A stretch of DNA of 64,000 bases from Knoxdaviesia capensis (taxonomy: Eukaryota > Ascomycota > Sordariomycetes > Microascales > Gondwanamycetaceae). Made by a program: the position numbers and the translations under genes. Shown piece by piece: positions 23,377 through 35,969 of this stretch. The stretch's first letter is position 1. The number at the start of each line of letters is the position of its first letter. The stretch spans positions 413,564-477,563 of the forward strand of contig LNGK01000017.1 of NCBI GenBank assembly GCA_001510575.1, in the 5' to 3' direction. The notes below the pieces were generated by a model, which worked only from the letters and a program-made list of their open reading frames with translations, had not been told where the DNA came from and searched no databases.

Positions 23377-25202
23377 TTAAAGGACGGTGCAGCGCTTCTT
23401 GCCGCTGTGGGTCTTCCGGGACAGAAGGGCGGCACGGGTAGCGTGCTCGAACACCTCCCGCACACCCTCGTTGGTCTTGGCCGAGCACTCGAGGTACTTG
23501 TAGGCACCGATCTTCTTGCGAATCTCCTCTCCCTGCAGTGAGTGTGGTACTGACGTTAGCAAGACGATCTGCTAGGCAGGACAGTGTGGGTTGGATGCAA
23601 TCTTACCTCCTCGGGGGAGACCGGCTTCTGGCTAGTCTTCCGGAGCTCTTCAATTGTCTTGGGATCATATCGTAGATCCTTCTTGCATCCAACCAAGATA
23701 ATAGGAAGGCCCTGGCAGAAATGGAGGACCTCAGAGATCCACTATATGACGAGCACGTGTCAGTAAGAAAGATCAGGTGTGGATCGGATGTCGTTAGGGG
23801 TCGACGAAAATTGAAGCCAAGTGGAAAGTCAAAAAGAAAAAAAAGAGAAAACACGAGCCAGCTCATCAAAGGCTGGAAGTGAGGCAGCGGCAATTTCGGG
23901 GGAAGCTCCGGACACTTTTGATGCAGTGTACGCAATAAGGAGGCTAGATAGAATGGAAATAGGGCTGCGCCCCCCTCACGTAAAAACTGCTCCGACCACC
24001 TGCATATGCCATATACATGCCGGGCGGGAAGCTGAAAATACGGAGAGGATATGCAAAGGGGGAAGGCGAGCGAGACAAAAAAAAAAAAGGAGGCAAAGCA
24101 AGAGTCAAAAGAGTCGACGAGGACGTACCTTTTCTTGGACGTTGTCAAGAGAGTCGGGGGAGTCAACAGCGAAGCAGATCAGGATGACATGCGAGTCAGG
24201 GTAGGACAGAGGACGCAGACGGTCGTAATCCTCCTGACCAGCCGTATCCCAAAGGGCCAGCTCGACGTGCTTGCCGTCAACCTCGACGTCGGCAACATAG
24301 TTCTCAAACACCGTGGGGACATAGACCTGGAGGGCGGGATTTGCAAGTTAGTGATGATGTCCGAGTTTTTGATACTGTCGGTGAATGCCAAGCCTCGTTC
24401 TACAAGGGACCAGGTGTTTTGTTCTTGAATGGGCGGCGGCGACGGCTGTGCGGGCGAAGAAGGAATTCCGGGATTCGTTGCCATCGAAAAGGAAAATTGT
24501 CGAGAGGAAATGGACAAGGCCGATTGAGCTGGGAGTAGGGGTTTCAGAGAGTCGGGGAGTATGACGAGGGGGGGAAGCCTATGGCAGGACACGTCGAGGT
24601 AGTGAAAGACACAGTGCCGAACGGATGACGAAACCCCCCTTCCCAGACAAGTGGTTACAAACGACGCGAAAACACGGCCGAAAACGCCCGAAATTGGAAA
24701 AAGACGTGTCGAGATGATGGAAAGTCCGGCGGTTCAATTGGAACAGTTGAGAATTGTCGATGAAGGCTGAGCACTGGAGCACTGGAGCACGCGTTGTTCA
24801 GATCTTACCTCAGGGAAAGTGCCCTTCGAGAACACGCTACATTCAGATAGAAAAGAACACAGGTTAGATTAATGCTCTGCAATGGCCATTGTGATGTGAT
24901 GATGGTTGATTGAGATGGAGATCAACAAGAAGGTGGCCGGTATCGTGGATTTCGGGGTTAGTGGTGATGACGAAGCCCAAACAGGGGAACACGGCGGTTC
25001 TGGACACCGATGGGCCGATAAGGACAAACGAATTCACCGCCGACAGAAATCACCCCGACGATAGAGGGACACCAGAGCTGCCTCCAGAGTGATGAATGCT
25101 GAAGCAGAGAGCGAAGAAGAGAGATAGGACTCACATGAGCAGACAGGTCTTTCCGCAGGCACCGTCACCAACAATCACGAGCTTCCGGCGAATTTCAGCC
25201 AT
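23377..25202 (-). CDS. RHO1: Rho-family small GTPase Rho1
   Basis: Five exons: 25202-25135, 24836-24809, 24326-24129, 23741-23607 and 23532-23377. The joined frame gives 194 residues, the usual Rho1 length. Visible motifs: P-loop GDGACGKT (12-19), switch I/effector VPTVFENYV (35-43), DTAGQE (59-64), CKKD (117-120) in the G4 position, ECSAKT (158-163), and the C-terminal box CTVL. That box ends in Leu, so geranylgeranylation is expected, with a basic KKR stretch before it. Rho1 cycles between GDP and GTP at the plasma membrane, activates beta-1,3-glucan synthase and protein kinase C, and controls polarity and cell-wall integrity. All splice sites are GT-AG. Introns 1-3 are long for this genome (298, 482 and 387 bp) while intron 4 is 74 bp. 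The upstream region is pyrimidine-rich in the sense direction. Confidence 0.96.
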
Positions 25203-25690
25203 GGTGAATCAAATAGAGGATGAAGGAATAGAAATACGGAGTGAAAAGGGGAGGAAAGAGAATGTGAGAAGAGAGAAAAGCCGAAGAGGAGGAGGGAAGA
25301 AAAAAAAGGGGAAGAGAAGGATGGAAGATGGGTATGAGGAGGAAAAAAAAGAGATAGAAAAGCAAAAGTAAAATCGAAGACCGAAGGAAAAAAAGGAAAG
25401 GGAAGGAGGGATAACTGATGGATCCCTGGACTAATCAGAGCGGGTATTTCAGAGAGAGAAAGAGAAGACTTGCGTAGGTAGGAGCCAAGCTGGGGGGACT
25501 TTTACGAGCAAAGAAGGGGAGAGAAAAGAGAGAGAGAAAGACGGAAGGAGGAGGAGGGTGGAGAATTGAAAGAATGGCAGCGTTTTAAATGGGAGATAGT
25601 GAAAGAGACGAGAGAAAGACACAGCCAAACAACGAGAGAGAGAGAGAGAAGGGAGGATAAGGGGGCTTTCTCAGTGGGAGGCCCGTCAAG
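25203..25690 (-). promoter_or_regulatory. Pyrimidine-rich leader/promoter of RHO1
   Basis: Nearly 500 bp of strongly purine-rich plus strand immediately outside the RHO1 start codon, so the RHO1 sense strand is CT-rich. It contains GAGAGA and AAAGAG simple-sequence runs. The transcription start is not determined. Confidence 0.45.
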
Positions 25691-28600
25691 GCAGGGCTTT
25701 TGCTATAGGGGGCTTTGACAAGTTGGTGGTTTAGGGGACTCAGGCTGCTGGAGACTGGACGGAAGATAGGAAATAAAGTCAGGGTGAGAGCGGTGATTAC
25801 AGAGTGTGTGGCTCTAGTGCTGGAAAGGCAGAGGTGGGAAGGCGGAGTGACATGGGCGAAGCGCAGGACTTCCAGGACTGTGGCAGTACCAGGTACGCAG
25901 GCAGTGATAGACAGGCAAGGTATCCTTTGCATCTGGTGAAGGGTCAAAGATACCCAGGCAGCCACAGCAGCCGAAACCAGACATGAGTACCTGGTACCAC
26001 TTGTGGCCCTGCCCAGCCTTGCGCATTGCAGGTACCCGAGGCTAGGCCAAAGATGGATTGTCCTGATACAGTGTACCAGACAACTCCAGTCAGGCCGAGT
26101 TATAGGCCCTTGAGGCACTAAACTGCGCCGCTGATGCAGTGAGAAGAAGCCAGATCAGGTTCGTTTGGGGCGGGCAAGAGAAAAAAGACGCCGAAGCCAG
26201 CCTCCAACAAGTTGCCGTACAGGACTTGGGGAAGAAGGCACCGACTGTTGCACACAGCTTTATCGTTCCGTTCCGTTCCTGTTTGGTTGGTTCTGGCTGG
26301 GTTTTCAGCTGGGCCTGGGACTATCTATGCCTGCAGATAAACATTCCGTTGAGGGCAGGCAGCAATGGCCATCTTATCGTGTGGGAGGAGCCTGGAGAGG
26401 GTTATGCCTTCCTTCACTTTGCGGGCATTGCCACGTCTGACTCCTAGAGAGAATCATGAGAGTCATACGGCCAACTCCCACAGAGCAGAGAATAAGAGAA
26501 CCAGCCAAACAAACAGAATGGCCCGGGTGCTGACCGCTTTTCCTGCCTTCAGTCTTGACTCTCTCTCGTTTTTATAGAGGACGTTCCCCCCCCACTGGCG
26601 AATCAGTTGGGAAAGGAAAAGATAGGCTCCCCAGTTTATCTGTCAGAGAGACACAGACACACCTTCGTATTGGCTTGGAATTGGGGGTCGTGCATATGCC
26701 GGAGACGACAACACGCCGTGAACCAGAAATGATGTGTGCTCTTGTTGCACTTTGCAGGAAGACCCGCCCTGCCGCTTTCTCTGGCTCGCGCGCTCTCTCT
26801 CACCGGGCAACCCGCCATAAACGGACAGGGGGGAAGGGGGAAGGCTATCTTGTGTATGTGAAGTCTGTTCGCTGGAACACTCTCCGTCCCTTGTTCTCCT
26901 ACTGACGTCGTCGTCGTCAGGCGTGTGAACTTGCACTGTACATAATATAATGCTCAAACCACCGGCCCACCCCTGGTTCGGGCTTCTTCTCGCCCAGTCA
27001 CAGGCTTCAAACCCGCGCTCTGCATAAGCGTGGTACACGCCCGATGGTTGAGGTGGCGGACTTCCGTAAACGTGTGAGAACTCGCTTTTCTCTCTCTCTC
27101 TCAGGTTCTCCCGGCTGCGTGTTTTGTCAAAAGCGAGCGAGGATGGTTGTCTCTCAACAGATCCTGGCGTCTTTTGGAAGCTGGCTGGGCCTTGCTGCTT
27201 CCGACTGGGAAAGCCGTTTCTCTGGGATTTCATGCACACACAACCACTTGGCCGGGTATCAAGGCATAAGCAGCCAGCTTGGCAGCACCGCCTGTCATTG
27301 ATCAGGCCTTCAGGGCCTGTTCACTTGCTATCGGGGACAGCATAACCAACAGAGGGGGACACAAACGCAGAAGGGCTCAGAAAACAGAAATAAGAAATTG
27401 AAAAGCATACCTTCCGCCAAGTGCGTCGTGGCCTCAGATAGCAGAGAGGCATGTTTGACACAATGTCCGTGGCCTAAACCTGTTGGATTGTGTATCTATC
27501 CGACTGCGTCTATTCATGGTTAGGCTCGGTTGGCACTGGGGCTCGGCTTTAGTGGGTGTGTCTAGGGAGCTTGGGAGAGAAAGAGAGCTTCTGCTTCTTG
27601 TATCTTGTTCACGCACGCACACGAGTAGCCGCAGGAGAGGATACGCGATAGGCGGTGAAATCCATCCCCTGAATGATGCAGCCCACCGGGGAACGTTACG
27701 TGACCCACTGACCTGTGCTTTTGTGCCTTCTTGACACCTTATTATGAACGGGGCCGAAACGAACCTAGTGGTCGTCGTAACACACACAAGGGGTTGTGAA
27801 AATAAAATAAAAAAACCCCCGGGTCGGTTTATCCTAGGATGCCTGTGTTCGATGCGGGGAGGGCGGACGAAAAAAAGGTATAAGTATAACGAGTTTAGAA
27901 GCTGGATATTTGGTCTGGAGGCCTGTGGCTTTTGGCGTGGATTTGGTGCTTCGGAGATGCGATGACGAGTGGGAGGGCGGTAGCGACCTAATTGAGCAAA
28001 CAAGCAAATTGGGGCAGATCACGGTCAATCAGGAATCTGGAGATGAACAATCTGGACGCCCCTTGAAATATTCCAGAATCTGTGGCTCCCCGTGCTGCCT
28101 TATAGCGTATTCCTTACGACTCCCCGTCCATCTCACCGACGCACACATGATCTTCTCGAAAGAGGCTCAACGATAGATCGAGCCTATCGAGAACTGCTGC
28201 TCCTTCTTGATCCTATTCCTAGGTCTAACCTGTATCCAAAGCTATCTTTTATCTGGTGGGTTGCTTTCCCTTCCTATACACTATTTTAGATGAGATAATG
28301 GCGGTGATATAACGTCTCCGGTTCCGAGGTAACTTTTGGTGTATGTGGCATGTACTGTAGACGTAGTGCTGCGATGGAAACGATAAGTCCTGCATTGATC
28401 ACAAGGCGAAGAACGTTGCCGACTCTGGCCCAGGCAGACTGAATCTGATATACATACAATCGTAGGACATTGGCCAGGATATACTACTAACATCGTCCCC
28501 AGTCAGTCTCACTTGGGTTGACAGAATTGGGCAGACCATAAACACACCGCCGGTACATCCTGTAGGACACTCCAAGTGTATACAACTGAGAATGCCCAAG

Positions 28601-29126
28601 TTAAGACTGAGTCTAGGGCGTGTCCTGCGTCCTGTAGAGAGTGTTTGGTGTCTGTATGCACCACTGGAAGCCCTCTGCGCGGCGCGGCTCTGTTCAGGAA
28701 TGCACTTCAGTGGAGACGAAGGGTACTATAAAGTTGCCGAACCGCTAGGAATCTACACACTCTTATTTCCCTGATTAGGGGGTTTGCTTCTTCAGCCACT
28801 CTTTCTCACGATATATACTGTATACTGTACATATACCGACCGGGTAGATACCATAATGGAAAACAACAAGAGCTTACCGCTCTATATGCAACAGCGCGGA
28901 TGAAAGTGGGTTCTTAATATGGGGATTGGGGGGAGTGGCTTCATCATGTTCAGCTGAACTGTGGCCCTTGGATTGCCCCCGTGTTCTGGATCGGAGAGGA
29001 TAGACACGCACAGTCTGGATGGTGGATTTTTGCTGCGGACTAAGACCAAGATGGAGGACCTTAAGATCATCTTGAAGTTTGATTGTGCTTGCACGTAATA
29101 TTATTCATTATCTTTTCCTTTTCTAC

Positions 29127-29166
<40 letters not shown>

Positions 29167-30149
29167 GGGGGGGTTTGAAGACTTGGACTGGGACTTCGCT
29201 GGGCGAGTACTACACGTAAAGAGAATCCTTGGAATCCTTCCAAGGTGCCCAATCTTGCCACTCGAAGAATGTTGTTGGTGTGAACTGCCCGTATTGAGTA
29301 TCCCGTGCCCAGTTTCATACGAAGCTGCTGTTCACTCTATTCCAACAACAGGGAAACAAAACACGAGGTTTTGATCGACCTCTTGAAAGTCTCAGCCACA
29401 GGCTCGGCCCTCAATGGGTTGGAGTAGAGACCAAGAGCTGTATACAGTACATATGTACATACATGTACTGGTTGATTGATTTGCTATTGCGGTTCATCAG
29501 TTGTTTGGGGTATGTATTACCAGGCGTTCCTGGGACAGTTGAAGATCTCTCTCTGACAAAGACGAGATGACGCCGATCAGGGAAGGGTATGATCGGTGAA
29601 TCGAGGAACTTGCGTCTGGTGGAAGAGAAGATCACGTTGTGCGTGAAGATTGTGAATTTTATCGGTAATACAGAGCCTGTGTATCAACGTCACTCGTATT
29701 ATCCAAACATGAATTTCTCAAGACAGAGATAGGAATTGAATTTCTGGCAACAAGGTGGATGATATGCAGGTAGCCGTAATAGGCGGGTATTGAAGTTCCA
29801 AAAGAATCCGTACATCTAAATGATTGGTTGTTGATTACCCGAGGTTCAACCCACAACAGCCAATCGACCATCACGAGAAAAAAAGCTTCAAGCAAAAAAA
29901 TCTCATGAACCCATATCAAGCCACACCTCCAGCTCTATCCCCCTATATCCGTGGCCGGCTCCAAAATCTCGGCTGATCGCACCGAATTCACGCCGATAAT
30001 TGACCTCCGGGACGGTCAGACCTGAACTACCCCGACCGAAACCCCCCCCGATTACCCTCGAGCCGGACCCCCCGAATCCGACATCCGATACTCCGGTGCT
30101 TACCAACAACGACCGACCACGCGTACCCCCCGATAACAAACAAACACAG
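25691..30149. other. Intergenic region without a supported gene
   Basis: About 4.5 kb between the divergent RHO1 (minus) and uL24m (plus) genes. The largest open frame (27434-28003, minus) shows no domain and no family resemblance. The region contains a poly(A)-poly(G) tract (29128-29173) and TACTGTACAT-like palindromes near 28,815 and 29,445. The last 200-300 bp should hold the uL24m promoter. Confidence 0.5.
29128..29173. repeat. A31-G15 double homopolymer
   Basis: Thirty-one consecutive A followed directly by fifteen G, flanked by ordinary mixed sequence. It may be genuine simple-sequence DNA or an assembly weak spot. Confidence 0.95.
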
Positions 30150-31384
30150 ATGGAGAAGCTGATCCGGCGAACGGCCCAGGCCGAGCGGCATGTGGCGCGC
30201 CGCGCGAAGCGCTCCGCCGACACCGAGGTGCGCGTGGAGATGTACCAGCGCCGCCGCGACGCGGTTCGCGGCGTGCAACAGATCAACCGCAACCTGAGCG
30301 AGGCGCGCCGCGCCCGCCACGACGCCTGGGAGATGGGCCCGATTGCCCCGCGGCTCGACTTCAAGATGTCGTACGGTGCCGCTACGCCCGGCGCCCGCAT
30401 GTACCTGGCTGACCAGAAGCTGCTGGCCCGCGAGGCCGAGGAGCGCGCCGAGTGGGCTGGTGGTATCAAGTTCTTGAACCTGGCGGTCGGCGATCGTGTG
30501 GTGATTGTGGATGGGCCGCGTCGCGGCACGTTTGACGAGATCTCGGAGATTATCACCGAGTCGGCGACGGTGAAGTTGAAGGACTACAAGGTGAGCTTTT
30601 TTTTTTTTTTTTTCCTTGACCGACTTCCCCCCCTTGACTCGGTTATTCCACGGCAACCATGTCGTGCTAACTTGACTCCCCCGCCTTGTCCCAGATGCGC
30701 ACCAAACTGCCCGAGTTCCTCCAGCGCGCCTTTGGCTCTTCGCAGGACTTCCGCGAGGTGACGGACGTGCCCGCCGCGCTCCCCATCTCCGCCATCCGCC
30801 TGGTGCACCCGGTGACCGACGTGGCCACCGGCGTGACGCGCGACGTGCTCGTGCAGCGGCTCGTCACCCGCAACGTGCGCCGCGACGACCTGACGCGCAC
30901 GACCGAGTGGGACCGCGTGATCCCCGGGCTCAACGTGATTGTGCCGTGGCCCGAGAAGACGCAGCCCGAGTACGCCGACCACGCGGCCGACACGCCGCGC
31001 GCCGCCGTCGAGGAGACCTCGTTCCTGCCGACCCTGCTGCGCCCGCCCATGCCCGAGTCCGTGCTCGACGAGCTGCGCGGCCGCTACTCGCGCTTCCGCA
31101 CCCGCCACGAGGACTGGTACATTGAGCAGAAGGAGGCCGAGTTGGCCGCCAAGAAGGACGTGACGCGGGCCGCGCGCCCCGGCCGCAACGGCGCTATCAA
31201 GCGCCTGGCCTTCACTGACCCGTCGATGCGCACCCCGCTGCAGGAGCTGAACCGCAAGCTGCGGGACGAGCGCCGCGAGCGTGGCCAGCCCGAGCTGTCC
31301 GACGAGGTGCTGGCGAGAATTGGTGAGGTTATGCAGAAGAACCGCGCCGATATGCTGACGCAGAGCGGGATTGTGCACCCGTAG
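30150..31384 (+). CDS. MRPL40: Mitochondrial large-subunit ribosomal protein uL24m (Mrpl40 type)
   Basis: Two exons, 30150-30590 and 30695-31384, joined at a phase-0 intron of 104 bp (donor GTGAGC, GCTAAC branch, CCAG acceptor); 376 residues. It is a nucleus-encoded protein of the mitochondrial ribosome large subunit and is expected to bind 23S-like rRNA. A KOW motif is visible at about residues 111-137 (VGDRVVIVDGPRRGTF), as in bacterial L24, with long fungal extensions on both sides. The N-terminus (RRTAQAERHVARRAKR) is Arg-rich and could act in mitochondrial import. The ATG at 30150 is the first in frame; the frame is open upstream but has no ATG. Intron 1 begins with a long poly(T) tract after the donor. 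The gene converges on ELP1 with a 391-bp gap. Confidence 0.9.
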
Positions 31385-31775
31385 ATGGCAGCTTGTTGAT
31401 TCTCTGCTCCCATTCATCCGCCTACATTTTCTCTTTGTATAATTCTCTCATGTATAACAACCATCACTGTCCTTCCAGGTTCTCTCTTGTTTTTCTTGTA
31501 TCTGAACCACCCGGATTCAGTAAGGGGCTTGAAGAACGCGAAATGGCGGTGATACTTCCTCATGCTCTTCTTATATATCTGGCGTCCTGTACATTACACA
31601 AAAAAAAGCATATTGTCACATTAAACACACTTTTAGATTCTGAACATTGCCTTGATTGCCTTTTCTGTATCCGTCCTGTTTTCATAACCAGGGAATGCAT
31701 GTCGTTGTGAACACAGCTGAGCCCTCTAGATAGTATCGTTATATGCGTCATAAAATAGGTACGTAGCAAGTAGCC
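31385..31775. other. Convergent 3' flanks of uL24m and ELP1
   Basis: This 391-bp interval separates two stop codons facing each other. It should hold both 3' untranslated regions and transcription ends. No other feature is seen. Confidence 0.6.
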
Positions 31776-34700
31776 TTATTTCAAAATGGAAAGCCGCTGG
31801 ATCTGCTCAATCAGCGGCGCAGGCTCGTTCCGCCACTTGGCTTCTAGACTATCCATCATGACCGCTTCGGCTCCTTGCGGCCGGTACGTCTCCTCCGGCG
31901 GTGCACCAGCCGCATCCCGCACAGCCGCAGAGGGCGGCGGGCCCACGGCGAACACCTGCGCGCCGGCGGCCTTGCACCGCTCGACAACCTCCGCCATCAA
32001 CACCTCGATCGCACGGGCCCGCTCCGCCATGTCTCGACGCACCAGCGCCGCAACCAGCCGCTCAACCTCCCCGCGCGCAGCCGCCACGCGCTCGACCAGC
32101 CGCCGCACACTGTTGACGAGGTACTCCTCCTCGTAGACGGTGCCTTTACGGCCGCGCGCACGCTTCTTCTCCTCGCGCCGGCGGTTCTTGGCCGTCGCCC
32201 GACTGACCCCGGTGCCGACGGTGCCGACACTGCCCCCCGCGCCCTTGCCAGTGTACCGCGTGAACAAGCTGGCGCCCGTGGTCAGCCGCGAACTGGCCGC
32301 CACGGAGATGTCGTCGGGCAGATCGTCGCCGCCGGCGCGCTCGCCCTCGTAGAACGCCAGCGGGTCCTCTTCGGCGCGGCGCCGCAGCTCCATGATGCGC
32401 GGTACCTGCGCGTTGAGCTGGGCTTTGCAGTCGGCGAGGAACTCTGTGCTGCTGGACAGCGCGTCGATAATCCCGGCGTCGACGGCGGTGGCGAGGAGCT
32501 CTGGCTGCTTCTTCAGCGCAACGAGGCGCATCGCGTCCGCAAATTCGTACGCTTTGCACAGACACCGGATGGCACCGTCGATTGACGAGAGGTACTCGAG
32601 CTGTACTGTGGCGGCTGCGGTATACTCCTTGGCCTCCCAGAGGGCGTCTGCAAGTGCGGTGGCGAGATCGATGAGGGACGCCTCGCTCATTTCTGGGGTC
32701 TGCCGAAGGGCTGAAAAGAGGCACTCCTTCCAGCACTGCGCACCGGCTGCACGGTAGCACGAAGTGGCGTTGCTAAAAAGCCCCAGGCACTCAAAGGCAA
32801 TACCGGCTTCCCGGTGCTTGGAGGTAGACTCCAGCCGCTCTGCGTACAGTTTCAACAGGATCCGGTGCTTCTCGGTGTCGTATCGGTAAAGTTCAAGGGC
32901 TTCCTCAAACAACAAGTGCTTGACTACATAGTCTTGCACTTCGTCAAAGACGCCCATCTGTTTCAAGTGGGCCAAAGCCTTGGACCGGCGGCCGAGGTGG
33001 TCGTCAATCGTGAAGTGGCGGCGGAGTTCGGGCATTTCATGGAGCTCCTGGATGAAAGGCACGTATTCTCGGGGGTCTCGTTGAGCTTGCTGGGCCACAA
33101 GCAGGGTAAGGTCGAGGTTGTAGAGACCTAGAGCGTGTTCGTAGAGACGGTTAACGTCGACAAGGAAGCAGATGTGTTCAACTGCCCGCTCTGCGACTTG
33201 CTCTCCTTGTTTCATGATCTCAGACACGAGAAGCAGGCCGTCGTCAAGAGCCGGGGGGAGCTTGCAGACGTGGGCGGTGATGATGTTCTGGATGCTGCCG
33301 TTGTCTTTCGATTTGAGCGTTTGAATGACGGCATCGCATATCCGGTTGACTTTTCCACCCGACACCGAATTTGCGGGCACTTCGGACTCGACGTTCTCGG
33401 GTGCAGGCTGCTGGCCCGGCTTAGTATCTTTGTACATGGTTTGGGTGACGTCCTCCTCCCTATGGTTATGTTAGCAGAATACCCCTGAAGTGGTGAGTCC
33501 CACTGTGCAAAGTTCACAGATCGCTCAACTTACTTGAGAGATGACAGGAAAAGATCAACCCGGGTGGCATCCCCAATTTGGTCCAAGAACAGACCGACAT
33601 TCGCTAGAAACTGCGCCGGCTGGTGGTCGTATAAGATGTTCATATCGACCCTCTGGGTCCGGCAGTGAGAGAAAGCCAAGCCGTAGTTTTTGACGTCGAC
33701 CAGATTTCGGATGCCTGACAACACCATGGCACGCGGGAAGATGGTCTCGACGTTTCCTCGGGGCATTTGCAGCACGATGCTCATGTTCGTCGGCATGGCT
33801 GTTACCAGGCGAGAGCCGCGTTCGACACTTCGACACCGCTCATCAACTTCGGGGTTGTCTTCAGGAACATCGAGATCTAGGGGGAGAAGTTAGTCAAGGG
33901 TGCACTTTGGGGGAGAAGACATTGATTGTGTAACTTACTCTCTGCTTCCGTCAAGTGCACAAATTTGACGAAGTGACTTCCGGTGGTTAATATCAAGTGG
34001 CTGCTCGTGAGGAAGAAAGACGTGCAGTTCTTCACGAGGGACTTAGTGTTCGCGTAGAGGTTTCCCGCACACGAGAGGCCGATGGCGAGAGGGCCAGCTG
34101 CCGTCTCAGTCACCTCAAACCAGGGCAACAAGGCTGGGAACTTGACTGGAAGCTTGGACACGCCGTCATCTGCAGTCGAATCCACCTTGAAGATGTCTCC
34201 GTTATGCGAAGCGATATAATCGCGCCACGAGGTGCAGTTGAATAGGGGTGTTGCGCCAGGGAGCTTGATCACATCAGAAAGATCTACGCTTGCTGATTGG
34301 GCGTCAATTTCTAGACGGAGTATGCTGAAAGCAGGCCCTCCTGTTAACACTAGAATAGCTCCATTGGCTGCCGCGGTTATTTGCAGAGGAATATGAGCCG
34401 GAGCCTGCAAAAAGCTTTCGAGTGGCAATGATGCTAGGAACTGAGGTGATAAGGCACGGTTGTTCTTGGACTTCCAGGTGTAGACGTCGACGGTAGTCCG
34501 GGTAAGAATGGCCAAGTGAGCGCCGTCAGCGGAGAATGTCACATCAACGGCGTTTTGCTTGATTTCCAGCGGAAACAAGCACATCGGCGGGGGGACATTT
34601 GCGGTGCGGAATGGGGTAACGTTGATGGTTGTCCCGTCAATCACGGCTACGGCGCCAAAGTCATTAGGTGGCAACACGGGACCCCGGGCAGTAGTGAAAG

Positions 34701-35969
34701 CGTATTCCATCGAGTACATGCAGTCTAGAAGATGGTTGACGGCGTGTTAGATCTTAAATTTCGCCAGCCAGGGGGGCTAGGAAACTGAGACATACCTCCT
34801 GTGGCGGCAGAAAACCGTAGTGACTTTTCCGGATGCCACACCAAGCAATCAACTGTGCCATTGGTCACTATCTCCTGCTTCAGATACCAATGGTAGTTGC
34901 CCATGGTCCACAGCTGGATCTTGTCAGCGAACAGTACAGCCAGGGCGGTTGAGTCGCCATTCCACTGGAGCTGAACACGGCCCTCAACACCACGCAGGGG
35001 GAACTGGCCGTGACGGAGACCGTTGCGCTCGAAAAAGACCACATTTGATGCAATCTCGGTGCGCTGCACGGCGGCCATCAAATTTCCGGCCGGCCGCCAG
35101 CTCAATGACCCTTCCAGCCCATCCACCGGTTCGCTGGCGCCGTCGAGCTTTCCGTCACGGGTGTATATGCGGATCACGCGGCGGCTGGCATCGTGGACGG
35201 CGGAGACGGCAACGTAGGCACCATCGCCCCGCCACGAGATCGACACGGCGGCGGGGTCGTCAAAGCCGCTCAGCACACCAACATCGACGCGCTCCGGGAT
35301 GGTCGGGTCGCGCAGAGCGTGGGCCCCGCGGCCGTGGAACTGGGTCTCCTTTTTGCCCCAGCCGACGGACACGTGCTTGGACGCCGCCAGGTCGGCACCG
35401 GCCATGGCCACCTCTGCGAGAACGTCAAACTGGCGGCCCATGAAGATTACGTTGTCCTCCTTGGTGGTGACTACCAGTATCTCCTCATCGGGGGCCCAGG
35501 ATGCGGCCGAGATGCCAGCGTCGATCGAGCCGAGGATCTCAATGTGGACGGCGTCGGGGTTTCCATCTTCAGACTCGCGCACGATGACGATATCTCCGCC
35601 CAGAAAGATGATGCAGGTAGTCAGGGAGTCGCTGAAGTGGTGGATTGCTACTACGCGGTCGTGGTCGAGGCTAGGGTTCGGGCTGGGGGCGTCCCAGTCG
35701 GCAATGGTCGTAGTCAAGCTGCACAAAGAGAAGACGGGAGGTAAGAGACCGGACAAGCTATAACCCTAACATACGATAGATACCTACAGATGTCCATCGC
35801 TCTCGGTGGTTCGCAACAAATGGATTTTGCTGCTTTGACTACTAGGCCCAGCAGTATAGAGAATGTCGTCTTTGGCGGGGTCCCAGCAAACGGCGGAAAT
35901 TGGCGACGAAGCGGCGTCTACGACATCTGGGCTAGCTAGGCCATATCGAAGAGCCCGCAGGTTCCTCAT
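31776..35969 (-). CDS. ELP1: Elongator complex subunit 1 (Elp1/IKI3)
   Basis: Five exons: 35969-35788, 35718-34796, 34724-33939, 33876-33534 and 33459-31776. The joins keep frame (phases 2, 1, 1, 2) and give 1305 residues, the usual Elp1 size. Elp1 is the scaffold of the six-subunit Elongator complex, which places carboxymethyl-type groups on wobble uridines of certain tRNAs. The N-terminal part (about 1-720) has beta-propeller-like repeats. The C-terminal part is helical (TPR-like) and is needed for dimerisation. A conserved basic patch KNRRREEKKRARGRKG at residues 1169-1184, followed by TVYEEEYLVNS, matches the known C-terminal tRNA-binding region of the family. All introns are short (62-74 bp) with GT-AG ends. 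The first intron's donor is GTAGGT; the alternative GTATCT would include an in-frame stop, so it was rejected. ELP1 is divergent from the DUF3984 gene. Confidence 0.95.

Noticed and set aside
24179..24592. Open frame inside RHO1 intron 2 extending into exon 3
   Set aside because: It is out of frame with RHO1 and contradicted by the perfect RHO1 exon structure.
27434..28003. 189-codon minus-strand open frame
   Set aside because: No recognisable domain, basic and Ser/Arg-rich composition typical of non-coding DNA, and no supporting intron signals.
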